From positions 64,001 through 128,000 of the forward strand of contig JAJEKV010000395.1 of assembly GCA_021234155.1 (NCBI GenBank): a stretch of 64,000 bases of DNA, read 5' to 3'. The translations under genes were made by a program, and so were the position numbers. Positions 22,401 through 33,119 of this stretch are shown one piece after another; within the stretch, counting starts at the first letter, position 1, and each line of letters begins with the position of its first letter. The notes under the pieces were generated by a model that was not told the DNA's origin, searched no databases, and was given only the letters and a program-made list of their open reading frames with translations. The DNA comes from Isoetes taiwanensis. Lineage: Eukaryota > Streptophyta > Lycopodiopsida > Isoetales > Isoetaceae.

Positions 22401-25300
22401 CGCGATCCACATCCTAGGCCAATTGACTACGAAAGTGTGATGGAAGTGAGCTACTTTGGCGCTTCTTGGAGGTCGGGTGGTCTTCCGCCACCGGAACTTG
22501 GTCCCCGTGGCAACGCCGACGCTCCGAGTCCCATCGGGCAGAGTCAAATCGCGATTCCGGGAGAGGGGAGGTCGCCCGGTCCGGCCCCCGTGGCCTTGGG
22601 GGAGAGGAAATTCGGGCAAGCAGCTTCCCGGGGATTTTAGGGTCCGGCTCGGGCCAACACCCCCCACTCCACGCCAAGTCACGCGGCGCAAAGGTCCCGC
22701 CCGGACCGACAAGGAGAGGGCCTCCAAAACGAAACCCCGTGGGCTGCCGTGTTCTAGAAGGGTTTATGCTTTTGGGGCCGAGACTTGGTCTGCTGCACTT
22801 GGGACCGGGCCGAAGCCGCAGCCGAGAATACGGAGCAAGGGGAACCGATGGAGCGGAGTTTGGGCCTGTCCTCCTCCGATGTGGCAAGTAGAAGTCTGGG
22901 GCTTTTGCAAGCTGGCAAGACATTCATAAATTCGCAATCAATGCATTGTACGAAAAATAAATTTTATTTTTTGCCACTGGAATCCTAATCCATTTCCAAA
23001 GACACAGCCTAATTTTTCTAAATTTTCGGAGAAGGTCTAGGTCAAAGGGTTAGCATTAGAATCCGCAGGGGCAGCCCGCTGGGTGGCAACATTGGGCGGG
23101 CACCCTTCCCCAAGTCAAACGAGGCAGACCTTGGTCTAGGATCCCTCACAAGAGGGGAGAGTCATAACCCCAAGAGGCGGATAAAAAAGTTCCCCGAGGC
23201 AGCCCTTCCTCGGCAGCGCTCCCCTGGGGCGTGACGCCACGACCACCCTCCCCGAGCCCGGGTCCCCCTATTAGATTTGGATCCTGCTTCGTGGGCCCCT
23301 CTTGTGTTTGAAGGCCCAAAGATTCCGGACGGTCCGGGAGAACTTGTCAAACCGGGGCGCCCCGAGGTCTACTTTGTAGAAACCATAGTTGTCTTTGTAA
23401 TCGGGCACCGGGAGGTTCCGAATGGCAGATCGAGGGTCGCCAAATCGTCCTGAATGGCTAATTTACCCAGGGAGCAAGTTACAAGGTCGGCTTTACAAAA
23501 AGAAAGAAACACTCACGCCTCCACGTAAACCCCGTGATCCACATCCTAGGCCAATTGACTACGAGTGTGATTGAGCTACTTTGGCGCCTTGAGGGTCGGG
23601 TGGTCTTCTTCGCCACGTAACTTGGTCCCTGTGGCAACGCCGACGCTCGAGTCCATTGGCGAGCCAAATCGCATTCCCGAGAGAGGGAGGTCGCCTCGCC
23701 CGGCCCCGTGGCCTTGGGAGAGGAAATTTGGGCAAAAGCAGCTTTCCGGGATTTTAGGGTCCGTGTTCAAGGCCAACACCCCCCACTCCACGCCAAGTCA
23801 TCTGCCAAAGGTCCCACCGACCCGACAAGGAGAGGGCCTCCAAAACGAAACCCCGGTGGGTTGCCGTGTTCTAGAAGGGTTTGGTTTTGGGGCCGGGGCT
23901 TGGTCTGCTGCACTTGGGACTCCGGGCCGGAGCCGCAGCCGGGAATAACGGAGCAAGGGGAACTGACGGAGCGGAGTTTGGGCCTGGCCCCTCCTCCGAT
24001 GTGGCAAGTAGAAGCCTGGAAGCTTTGGGCGGGCAAGACATTCATAACCCCGCAATTAATGCATTGTACCGAAAATAAATTCTGATTTTTGCCACTGGAA
24101 TCCTAACCCATTTCCAAAGACACGTTCCCAATTTCTAAATTTTCTGAGAAGGTCTAGGGTCAAAGGGTTAGCATTAGAATCCGCCGGGCAGCCTGTCTGT
24201 GGCAACCGAAATGGCACCCTTCCCCAAGTCAAACGAGGCGTGACCTTGCGAGGATCCCTCACAAGAGGGGGAGAGTCCCACCCCAAGAGGCGGGATCCAA
24301 AAGTTCCCGAGGCAGCCCTTCCGGCGGCGCTCCCGGGTCGTGACGCTAATGACCACCTCCCCGGAGCCCTGTTCCCCTATCCCACCGTTTGATCCTCCGC
24401 TCGGGGCCCCTTGGGAAGGCCCAAAAGATTCCAGATCGGGTCCGAGAACTTGTCAAATGGGCGCCCGAGGCCCTGAGGTCGGACCTTGTAGAAACCGCAG
24501 TGTCTTGTCGCTCGGCACCGGGAGGTCCGGGAATGGCAAAATCGACCCCGCCAAATCGTCCGGAATGGCGGTAAATTACCCTAGGGAGCAAGTTACAAGG
24601 TCGGTTTTGCAAAAGAAAGAAACACTCACGCCCTTCCACGACAAGATCCCCGCGATCCACATCCTAGGCCAATTGACTCACGAGTGTGATGGAAGTGAGC
24701 TACTTTGGCGCTTCTTGAGGTCGGGTGGTCTTTCCGCCACCGGAACTTGGTTCCTGTGGCAACGCCGACGTCGAGTCCATTGGCGAGAGTCAAATCGATT
24801 CCCGGGAGAGGGAGGTCAGCGGCCCGGCCCCCGTGGCCTTGGGGAGAGGAAATTCGGGCAAGCAGGGGGATTTTTAGGGGTCCAGATTAACAAAGGCCAA
24901 CACCCCCACTCCATCGCCAAGTCACTAGCAAGGTCCCCCGACCGAGAAGGAGAGGGCCTCCAAAACGTAAACCCCCGTGGGCTGCGTGTTCCTAGAAGGG
25001 TTTGCGTTTTGGGGGCGAGACTTGGTCTCATTTGCACTTGGGACTGGCCGAGAAGCTGCAATGAGAATATGGGAGCAAGGGGAACTGATTTTGAGCGGAG
25101 TTTGGGCCTGTCCTCCTCCGGATGTGGCAAGTAGAAGCCTGGGGGCTTTTGCAAAGGGCAAGACATTCATAAATTCGCAATTAATGCATTGTACGTAAAA
25201 AATAAATTCTGATTTTTGCCACCTAGATTCCTAACCCATCTCCAAAGACACAGCCCAATTTTCGAAATTTTCTGAGAAGGTCTAGGTCAAAGGGTTAGCT
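13450..25300 (+). repeat. Satellite array, ~1.125-kb unit, about 10.5 copies
   Basis: The anchor GTGATGGAAGTGAGC occurs near 14536, 15665, 16790, 17915, 19034, 20156, 21303, 22437, 23567 (partly deleted) and 24686, spacings 1119-1147 bp. Each unit also carries CCTAGGGAGCAAGTTACAAG, TTCTAGAAGGGTTT, TGGCAAGTAGAAG and GAGAAGGTCTAGGTCAAAGG in fixed order. Copies differ mainly by 1-5 base insertions or deletions at recurring spots next to CGG/CCG words; blocks of 50-70 bases between them are almost unchanged. The array starts and stops mid-unit. The many open frames over it shift between copies and are composition artefacts. The unit resembles no rDNA, tRNA or known coding domain that I recognise. 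Confidence 0.95.
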
Positions 25301-26100
25301 AAGGTCAAAGGAATGGAGTTTGTGGGATCGTTGTACTTGGGGTTGACCTTGGCTATTTGGACGCTATACTTGGTCTAAGATTGCATTGGACCAAAAACCC
25401 CGTGGACTTCCCCGGCATTCTAGAAGGGTTTTTGTTTTGGTTTTCCCGTGAGCCCCTAAAGCTATTTGACATGGATGGCATAACTAACTTGTAATGAATT
25501 CCAGGTTTTCGAGAACTCGTCAAACAATTGTACCTTTGATGAAAGATTGCTTTCATAGTTTCCAAGTGAAAATTTTTAATGTGTCCACCGCCTTTTGTTG
25601 CCCCCGGTCAAAGACTCGGTTTTTCGATGCACACTCTTTTAGTTATGCATTTTATTGCATTTATGGTTTATAAATTCATAGTTAATGCATGGCATGGAAT
25701 TAAATTATGGTTTTGGTCAGGTGGCTTCCATGGTCATCACCGTAAAATCTGTGGCAAGAAAATTTCCAAAATTTTGGATAAGGTCCACCCAAGCGTTGGG
25801 GTTAGAACGGCCAGGCCTTGGGGAGCGGAAATTGTTGGGCAAGCATGGTGGCACCCTTCCCCAAGTCAAACAACCCCTGACTTTGAATGGCCACCTCAGT
25901 AGAGGGAGAGTCCCGCAAAACCCCTGGGGAGGCGGACCCCAAAAATGTTCGAGGGGCCGAGACTCTGTCAACAGCACTGGGGCCCCTGGTGGAGCCGTAT
26001 CTTAATGAATACCCTGGAGAAGCTCGGTTCCCCTATATATTTGGGCCTGTTGAATCCTCAGTTCAAGGATCCGACCAGGATAAGACATTCAAATAAGCCT
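25301..26100 (+). repeat. Diverged, AT-richer copy flanking the satellite array
   Basis: 25395-25440 keeps AACCCCGTGG and CATTCTAGAAGGGTTTTTG; 25500-25530 keeps CGAGAACTCGTCAAAC; 25850-26095 keeps CACCCTTCCCCAAGTCAAAC, GGGAGAGTCC, GGTTCCCCTAT and a GGATCCGACC context. These match successive parts of the satellite unit but with many substitutions and lower GC. It looks like an older relative, or the ancestral single-copy sequence from which the array was amplified. Confidence 0.65.
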
Positions 26101-26157
26101 AATGGACAAACTTTAATGAGCTTCACATTAAAAAAAAAAGATGCAAAACAATAACGA

Positions 26158-26265
26158 CACTATAACAAAAAAATATGGCGGGGGCGTGGCGTGCGTCAAA
26201 GGATTTGAAATAACGTGGGATGCGACGTGGCGCCGCTCGGCCGGACGCTAGCCGTATTTTGAAAC
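26158..26265 (+). repeat. Second CACTA-type terminus
   Basis: CACTATAACAAAAAAATATG followed by GCGGGGGCGTGGCG has the CACTA start, the A-run and the CpG-rich subterminal composition of this superfamily. Its matching inverted end was not found. It suggests a nested or partly deleted second element inside the 31-kb insertion. Confidence 0.5.
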
Positions 26266-26417
26266 CGAAACCCCGGCTGATTCAGGAACTTCTTTTGCCC
26301 TACTTCTTCCGGGAGGTTCTTGGCGATGGCATAACCTAGTACCTCGATCTTGTTTTAAAGCAATTATTCTAAGGTTAGTATATCATGTTTTTTAGATTGA
26401 ATAGGTTTTTGGATTGA

Positions 26418-27182
26418 ATGGTGCATGCCCAACCTTTCTCTTTTTTGGTTTCCTTTCCTTCCTCTTCTTCTTTGTTCTTGATTTTTGGTTTCCCATTCTT
26501 CCATGCCCTCGTTCATTCTTCCTCCTTCTTTCTTTTCTCATGCTTCATTTCTTCCTCATTCTTCCCTCATGCTTCATTTCTTCCTCCTTCTTCCATGCTT
26601 CATTCTTTCCCTCATTCTTTCTTCCCATATTTTTCTTCTTTCCTCATTTCTTCTCATTCTTTTTCTTCCTCATTCTTTCTCATTTCTTTCTTCCTCATGC
26701 TTTCTCATTCTTTATTCCTCCTCTTTCTCATTCTTCCTCATTCTTTTCTCATTTCTTGCTTTCTCATTTCTTTCTCATGCTTTCTCATTTCTTTCTCATT
26801 TCTTTCTCATGCTTTCTCATTTGTTTCTCATTTCCATTCTTTCTCATGCTTTCTCATTCCTCATTCTTGCCCCCTCCCTCCCCTCATTTCTTTTCTTCTC
26901 TTCCCTTCCTTATTCTTCATTTTTTTCATTTCTTATTCTTCATTCTTTTTAATTTCATTTCTTCATTCTTCATTTGTTTCTTATTCTTCACATTTCTTCC
27001 TCACTTTCCATTCGATCCTTTTCTTTCCCTTCCCTTATTTCTTCCTTCCATTCTATTCCTTCCCTTCTCTTATTTCCTCTTTTTTTTCTTCATTCTTTCT
27101 TGTTTCTTCTCTTATTTCTTCTCTATTCTATCCTTATTTCTTATTCGATGTTTTCTTCTTTGTTCTTATTCTTCTAATGCTT
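26418..27182 (+). repeat. 0.76-kb polypyrimidine tract
   Basis: The plus strand is nearly all C and T with scattered A, built from TTCTTTCTCAT, CCTCATTC and TTCTTCC words; the minus strand is purine-rich. Two long open frames here translate only to Phe/Ser/Leu/His repeats and are rejected as genes. It sits where the leader of a transcription unit would be (compare 7024-7128), just before a GTAAGT donor at 27255. Confidence 0.9.
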
Positions 27183-27319
27183 TGTTACTTACATTTAGGC
27201 TTTCTATTACGATTTGGACCGGCCGGGGATCTTGTACACGCGTCCTTATTTTTGGTAAGTAGTTGATCGCACTTGCATTTTATTTTTATAGTTTTAAGTA
27301 GGTTAAAAAAATTGATGGA

Positions 27320-27715
27320 GTGGTTTGTTCAAGGGCACGAATTAGGCTCCACCTAGAGTGGGGAGGACCATGTACCGGGTTCAAGTCCACTTTCACTACA
27401 ATCATAAATGTTTCCTAGGTTAATGAGTGGCTTGTTCAAGGGCACGCGCCGGCTCCCACCTAGAGTGGAGAGGACCACGCCGGGTTCAAGTCCACTTCGG
27501 GTTTCCACTTGTTATTTTTTAGGTTTAAAATAAAATTGTAGTGGCTTGTTCAAGGGCAATCTGGCCGGCTCCACCTCAAGGATGGAGAGGACTAGGTGTC
27601 CGGGTCCAAGTCCACTTTTCTTCTCATTCTTAGGTAGATGTGGCTCGGCAAGGACATGGTCGGCTCCACAGCGAAAGTGGGGAGGACCAGGTGTTGGGCC
27701 TTAGTTCACGTTTAT
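27320..27715 (+). repeat. Four ~105-bp boxes with tRNA-like B box
   Basis: Copies begin near 27323, 27425, 27542 and 27635. Each reads (G/C)TTGTTCAAGGGCA, then GGCTCC(A)CC, then GAGTGG(A/G)GAGGACCA, and three end CCGGGTTCAAGTCCACTT or close to it. GGGTTCAAGTCC resembles the internal B-box promoter of tRNA genes and tRNA-derived SINEs, and TGGCTTGTTCAAGG is A-box-like. They are related to the boxes at 7310-7612. No cloverleaf can be folded, so they are not tRNA genes. Confidence 0.7.
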
Positions 27716-28368
27716 TGTCGATTTTAGCTAGAGGTAGCTAGGGCTAGGTTAAGTTAACGAGAATCGGATGATTCCCTTCACACCCGTGCTAGTTAAAAAA
27801 ATAGGTTAGGCTAACTTAATGTAGTACTAATTCACACTAAAAGCGTTGGTAAAAAATAACTTAACTAATTAACTAAATTATTTGAACATGTCTAGTTAAG
27901 TTAGTCAAAGGCATAAAAAATTATATGTACAATTAACTAAACTTAAAGTGACCTCTATAGTGCTAATTTCTAATTTAGTTAATTTTTTAGTTAATTTTGC
28001 TAACTAATCGAACAAGGTCTGTAAGATAAGTTTAGGTAGTGTTTTTGGTTAAAAAAGTTAACTAAATTTTGGGACTATCCGCTAACTAATTAACTAGTAT
28101 CTGAATGTAAATTGACCGTGGGTGCAATACCCTAATCTAACCTATTTAGTTCTTCTTGTTTCTTCTTCTTTTTTCTTGCTTTTGGGGCTAGAGGGGTGGG
28201 ATAAGGTATTAGTCGCCATAGGGCGTGTTATAAGTAATGATTATATGGTGCGCATACATGTTTGATATTGTCATTATTATGTTGCATTTACTTTGTGCAT
28301 GCTTGGCTTTTGTATTCATTATTTTTGTTTTGTTTGTAGGCATAAAATGGGCCTCAATGGTGATGTAG
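27716..28368. other. AT-rich spacer
   Basis: It contains repeated TTAACTAATTAACTAA words and ends in a pyrimidine tract (28145-28180) and a TTTGTAG (28334-28340) that could be a 3' splice site for the following coding region. No gene is seen. Confidence 0.4.
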
Positions 28369-29677
28369 ATGCTTAGTGAAATTAGGCGCATCCTCATCAA
28401 TCACATATGCGCACAGACCGACCCGGAACGACATATGCAAACTGATGATCGAATTAACCGTTTTGTAGCATCAGTTGAGAAAGAATGTCGGTCTGAATTA
28501 TGTGGGAGGTGGCCAGAGCATGAGTCTGAGTTGGAAGATATGATGAGAAAGAACTTAAAGTCTTGGGTTTGCAATCCTGAGCCAGAATTGAGGATGCTAC
28601 TTAAGTATAAAGTGCCACTTATGAGCCCCTATGCTTTGGGCATATGGGACGATGGGCTAATTCGTGGCGAAGTGCAAAGGTCCGACGCAAAGATCACAAG
28701 ATGGCCAGTAGCAGTCTCAATGATGAACATGTGAAGGAGTTAGATAGTCTTATCCATGGTGGGAGCTCTATTGGTGCAGGGGCTAGATTATCATTACATG
28801 CTCATGATAAATGTGCTGCATTTATTGACAGCATTCCTGTGGATGCTGTTGGAGTTGTAAAGTGCATTGGTAGTAAACAAGATCGCCGGATATACCAAAT
28901 CCGGATCTTGGGAACCCCGTACTTTAATCAAGATGATTATTATAATTGGCATTATGTGGAGAGGCCAAGATAGAGCTGCATCATGGTTGTTGGTCGACAA
29001 GTATATCCGTTTCAAGAGCCCAAGTCCAAAGATTGGCCACACCCCTTGGACTTGCCCATGAGGTCTTTTGTGGAGATGAGCCACGAGGGACCAATGGTAG
29101 TCCCGCCATTCATGAATGGAGGAACCTTTGTGAATTACTTGACCATCTTCCGAGCCAATTCTCTTCTTATAGGAGATGGTCAAATGCAATGCATAGTGCT
29201 CCAAGAAGGGCTGATATGAAGATAAGTGCGGAGTGGAAAGCCAAAATGAGACTACCGTGTATAAGCACGTCCCCGAAATAGCTCTCGCCTCTTGGGTGGA
29301 AGGAGTCTATGCCATCCACGCTCCAGGTTGGACACACACAAAGCTTAATTGCAAAAGGGTCAAACTCCATTTTGATGACTCAAACACAAATGTGTGGGTG
29401 GCTATTGGTGATTGGGACCACGACCCTCCCGTTTTTTTGCAAGGAGCGAATGCCCAAATTGAAGAGCCGTTATACACTACAAGATGGAGCGGTGCGATAT
29501 CCTTTGGTGGGAGAAGAGAGTTTTACATCATCATCAGATGACCAAGCATCATGGGGCACAGATATCGACATATATTCCCCTCGGGCTACATTTACTGAGA
29601 TGCTCCTTGATTTTGTCCGGGCAATGCGGCTTATGGGGTTGTGTGTTGAGATAAACCCAACCAAGCCGATACTCTAG
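28369..29677 (+). pseudogene. Unrecognised protein with frame changes
   Basis: Three overlapping frames give protein-like sequence in order. First, 28369-28734 (INHICAQTDPERHMQTDDRI, then WPEHESELEDMMRKNLKSW). Second, 28725-28973 (ELDSLIHGGSSIGAGARLSL, then CIGSKQDRRIYQIRILGTPY). Third, 28983-29677 in pieces (KDWPHPLDLP, EIALASWVEGVYAIHAPGW, WVAIGDWDHDPP, then EMLLDFVRAMRLMGLC). Codon use and composition argue for a real, broken or multi-exon gene of about 400 residues, but I recognise no domain. It occupies the place in this half of the insertion that the SET gene occupies in the other half. Confidence 0.45.
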
Positions 29678-29879
29678 CACATTGGACATCATCCAACATA
29701 TGAAGGTCCAAATGATGATGGATAGAGAGCTGGTGCACATGGATCGCCCATCTATTGCTTGCCAAGGTCGTCGATGTGTTCAAAAAATGTGGGGCTTTCT
29801 TTCGATATAGTTGTGAGAGAGAGACGACATATGAAGTGTGGTGATCCACTTGAGATGGCTAAGCTTTGTTAAATGCTTG

Positions 29880-30039
29880 CAAGAAGTGATTAATATAATT
29901 TTGTCTTCCTATTTGAGGCTTGTTGCAACCAATAAATGTTTTTAGTCAAAATTACTAATGAAAAAAAAAGTAATTTATTAATCAAAAAAAAATTATTATT
30001 AATGGTAAATAAATTATTAATCATAACTTGTAGATAAAG
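29880..30039. other. AT-rich spacer after the 28.4-29.7 kb coding region
   Basis: It contains A-runs and ATTATTAAT words. No coding sequence is seen. Confidence 0.4.
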
Positions 30040-30420
30040 TGTCGCTTACAGACGTCAAACCCTAGGTTTTTGTGTGCTACATCATCAAACCCTAGATTGT
30101 AAAATGCCATGTGGCACAATCTAGGGTTTGATGATGTGGCACACGCAAGCTAGGTTTGATGACATGGCACTTACTATGATGTGGCAATAGGAAGTCGCGA
30201 CGTGACACAACCTAGGGTTTGATGATGTGCCACACGCATAGCGTAGGGTTTCATGATGTGGCACTAAAAAATGCCACGTGGGATAATTTAGGGTTGATTG
30301 TATGACATGATACATGGCCACGATAATATGGCAACCTAGAGTTGATATGCACCCCATACCTATATACCTAGATACTTTTCTAATATAAATAAGAAGATAA
30401 GAATATAAATTTAGGTATTT
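30040..30420 (+). promoter_or_regulatory. Telobox-rich tandem promoter repeats
   Basis: Five or six imperfect copies of a ~60-bp motif contain the telobox AAACCCTAG or its complement CTAGGGTTTGATGATGTG followed by GCCAC/GGCAC words; one gives GCCACGTGGG, a G-box. TATATACC lies at 30360. An ATG at 30489 follows. Teloboxes combined with G-box-like or site II motifs occur in promoters of plant growth-related genes. The role here is inferred. Confidence 0.45.
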
Positions 30421-30488
30421 ATTCAAAGACACTTGTTCAAAGCTTTTTCTCGCTAATTCTCGTTATGTTCAAATTAATATATATAGTC

Positions 30489-30647
30489 ATGGCGGAGGCT
30501 CAATTCTTAGCGGTTTTCCTCATTGTGGCCCTCTTTCTCGCTGATGCAATATTCATGGCATTATCGTCTCCCCTCCTCCCCGGTCAAGGCGGTCAAGACT
30601 ATGATAAGTCTGTTTGGGGCTCATTAGTGGCACATTTCGAACCATAA
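30489..30647 (+). CDS. Small membrane-anchored peptide, hypothetical
   Basis: The second ATG (30489) has a good context (TCATGGCGG) and opens a 52-residue frame. It starts MAEAQFLAVFLIVALFLADA, a single hydrophobic segment like a signal anchor, followed by a short polar tail ending LVAHFEP. An upstream ATG at 30465 would add eight residues. The telobox repeats and a TATA-like word lie just upstream, so transcription from here is plausible, but the real product may be the multi-exon gene that follows. No family is recognised. Confidence 0.35.
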   Translation: MAEAQFLAVFLIVALFLADAIFMALSSPLLPGQGGQDYDKSVWGSLVAHFEP

Positions 30648-30770
30648 AAATACTATTTTTCATCTCTATGGTTTGTAAGTATCATTCTATTATTGCAACC
30701 AATATCATTCATGGTTATCAAATGTTTCTCTCACAATTTCTTTTGATCTAGGTGTGCTCTTTTTCTACGA

Positions 30771-32280
30771 TGAATAGAGGTAATCGCAATCGTCTGGAGA
30801 ATGAGCAAGGCGAAGGTAAAGTATTTATATAGTTTTTATTATCGCTTTACCCTCTAATTAGGTATGTGAGTTTATGCATGGAGTTTTAATTTGTTGTGTA
30901 GAGGAAAGGGACGAGTTTAGAGAAAATAGGAGGAGGACTCCACGAGGTAGGGGCAATCGTGCTGATGTTCCTCTAAGACGCCAACCTCCACCTATCACTA
31001 CACCAGCAGGTTTGGGTATTAAGATAGTTTTTTATAAAAATAATAAATAAATGAATTGTTTTTTGCATGATATTTGTGCTTCTGCAGCTCCTCCGCCGCT
31101 CCCCGCCTTCCTCTGAAGTAAACATGTCTCCCGTAGAGAGACCAAATTGCGCATATTTTGCCTCTTTGACACCAACGCCAGTTAGGCAGCCTCCCGCTCC
31201 TATTCCCCAACGACATAGTGTTGATTATCGGCCTCCACGTTCTCGCGAGAATATTGAGAATGCTAGACGTAGTATGGACTCCCGTTCTAGGCAAGAGACG
31301 GGAACAGATTTTTCTAATGCAAGGAACTTGGAGGAAGATTTCAAGGTAAATATATATCCACTACGCACCAAACATTTCTTTGGTTGCGGCATGTTAAAGA
31401 TGCTCATTCTCTCATTACTTCCCGGTCAAGAAGTAGTGGAGCAACGGACTCTAACGTTCAAGATCGCTGACGATCATCACGCGTGGTTCGGGATCCAAGA
31501 ACATGGTCGCCTCGCGACTTGGAGAGGGAAGGATCCCGACGACGTCCACGTGTCAGCGAAGAAGAGAGCCCATTCGGGCTTTGTTTTAGACCGCGTAAGT
31601 CTGCGGGTGAATTGGCCCGAATATACCCGACTATCATATTAATAATAATTTTTGATGTAAGTTATGTGAACATATTATTTAAGATATCAACCTTAAATAT
31701 TAGTACTTTGTCATCTAAATTTGTTGTTTTGTTCATTCTCTTCACTTAGAATACATTGTAAAGTGCTCAAAAGGTTCTTAATCGGGACGGGATATGTATA
31801 TTGACCGGTAGACATAAACACGCTTTTATATACCCACCATTTATGCTTCAGGGGACGCTCTTCCTAAGAAGGATGATGAGGGAAGTGTCTTTTTTATACT
31901 ACACCCGAGGGACGCGGTCACAAATAATATCTCTCGATTTATGGCCTCCCCGGCGGTATATGGGGAGTGGCACGGTGCTTATGACCAACGCGAAATAGAG
32001 AGCGTCAAAAATAAAAAAAGCGAGTTTCGAGAGATAGAAAAGCAAAGGTTTAACCGGAAGAAGCTCACTTCGATGATGGGCGAGCTTATACGAAAAAGGA
32101 GGTACATGACCTAGTCATAGTCTTGTTTTTATTATTTTGATATTGCGTTGATCTATCGATGTATGTCAAAGGCACAATGTGGTCAAGGAACCGAAGCTGG
32201 ACTTGCGTAAAAAGGAGGCGATTGGTCAAAAGTCCCTAAACCACTTAATCTCCACAAGGAAGATATCAAGGTATTTCTTA
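30771..32280 (+). pseudogene. Multi-exon Arg/Pro-rich gene, TNPA-like (tentative)
   Basis: Proposed exons: 30771-30812 (MNRGNRNRLENEQ, then a GTAAAG donor), 30901-31008 (ERDEFRENRRRTPRGRGNR, PLRRQPPPITTP), 31085-31345 (SPVERPNCAYFASLTPTPVR, then RPPRSRENIENARRSMDSRS) and 31880-32100 (SRFMASPAVYGEWHGAYDQR, then KSEFREIEKQRFNRKK). The arginine- and proline-rich start followed by a charged helical region with frequent N/K is the usual look of CACTA first-ORF (TNPA/Ptta) DNA-binding proteins, but no diagnostic motif is present. It lies 1-3 kb inside the right end of the CACTA-type insertion. Frame changes remain between exons. Confidence 0.35.
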
Positions 32281-33119
32281 TTTTTTTGTCATTCGTTCAC
32301 TTTAACTTGTGATAATGTTGTGTGCCTTGCAATCAGATTGCATTGAGCGTGCAAAGGATCGTAAAAAAAACATAGAGCTCGGACCGACAAAGCAACTAAA
32401 AGCACTAAAAGCCGCCGTCTCATTTGGGCTCCGGCTGCCGGAAAGGGTTTCATTATAGATTCGTGAAGAGCTATATTAGTTCACATTAATTTTAATAAGA
32501 ACTTTAAATGTCACTAGCTAATACTCGTTATATTGTCATAGGAATATCTATACGGGTTTGCCCCTAGCCGGCAAAGCAGCCGGTACAAGTAGCAGGCGTT
32601 TAACGGAGCCGTTTATCTGTATCCTTGAGTTATACGACGAGGGAACTCTCCCAATTCGGGAATCTTGGGGTGCGTTGTAGAAAATTATTATAATTCTATG
32701 AACTACATTAACGCCATATTCTTTTGGTTTTATAGGAAGCAAAGGGCGGATATGAATGAAGGTCTAGAGCATGACATGGGGCTCGGAGCCGCGAGGATCT
32801 GAAACGTCATTTGGAGAGCCATCCAATCGCAAACCGTCGCGGGTGGCGGTTCGGCGTTCTCTAACTACGTACTTCGGATGACTACTCCCTTGAATCGAGG
32901 AGAGAGTAGCTCTAGGCTAAAAGGGTGGATACTCCTCTTAACGAGTCTTTTGTGATTATTTAAAAATATAAATACAATTCACTTTTGTGATTATTTAAAA
33001 ATATAAATATAAAAATAATTTTGTGACTATTTAAAAATATGAATATAAAACACTTTTGTGATTATTTAAAAATATTTTTATATTTATATTTTATATAAAT
33101 ATTTTTTATTTTTTTTTTT
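32281..33119. other. No gene recognised
   Basis: 32930-33110 contains repeated ATTTAAAAATATAAATA units with CACTTTTGTGATT. The remainder shows no coding support. Confidence 0.4.

Noticed and set aside
13459-25198. Dozens of overlapping open frames of 60-300 codons on both strands of the satellite
   Set aside because: They recur at the repeat period, change frame between copies and have only GC-driven Arg/Pro/Gly composition.
26414-27266. Two 282-codon frames rich in Phe, Ser and Leu
   Set aside because: They are translations of a CT-repeat tract; no normal protein composition or motif.
27377-27493. tRNA genes at GGGTTCAAGTCC boxes
   Set aside because: No acceptor stem, anticodon arm or cloverleaf can be formed around them.
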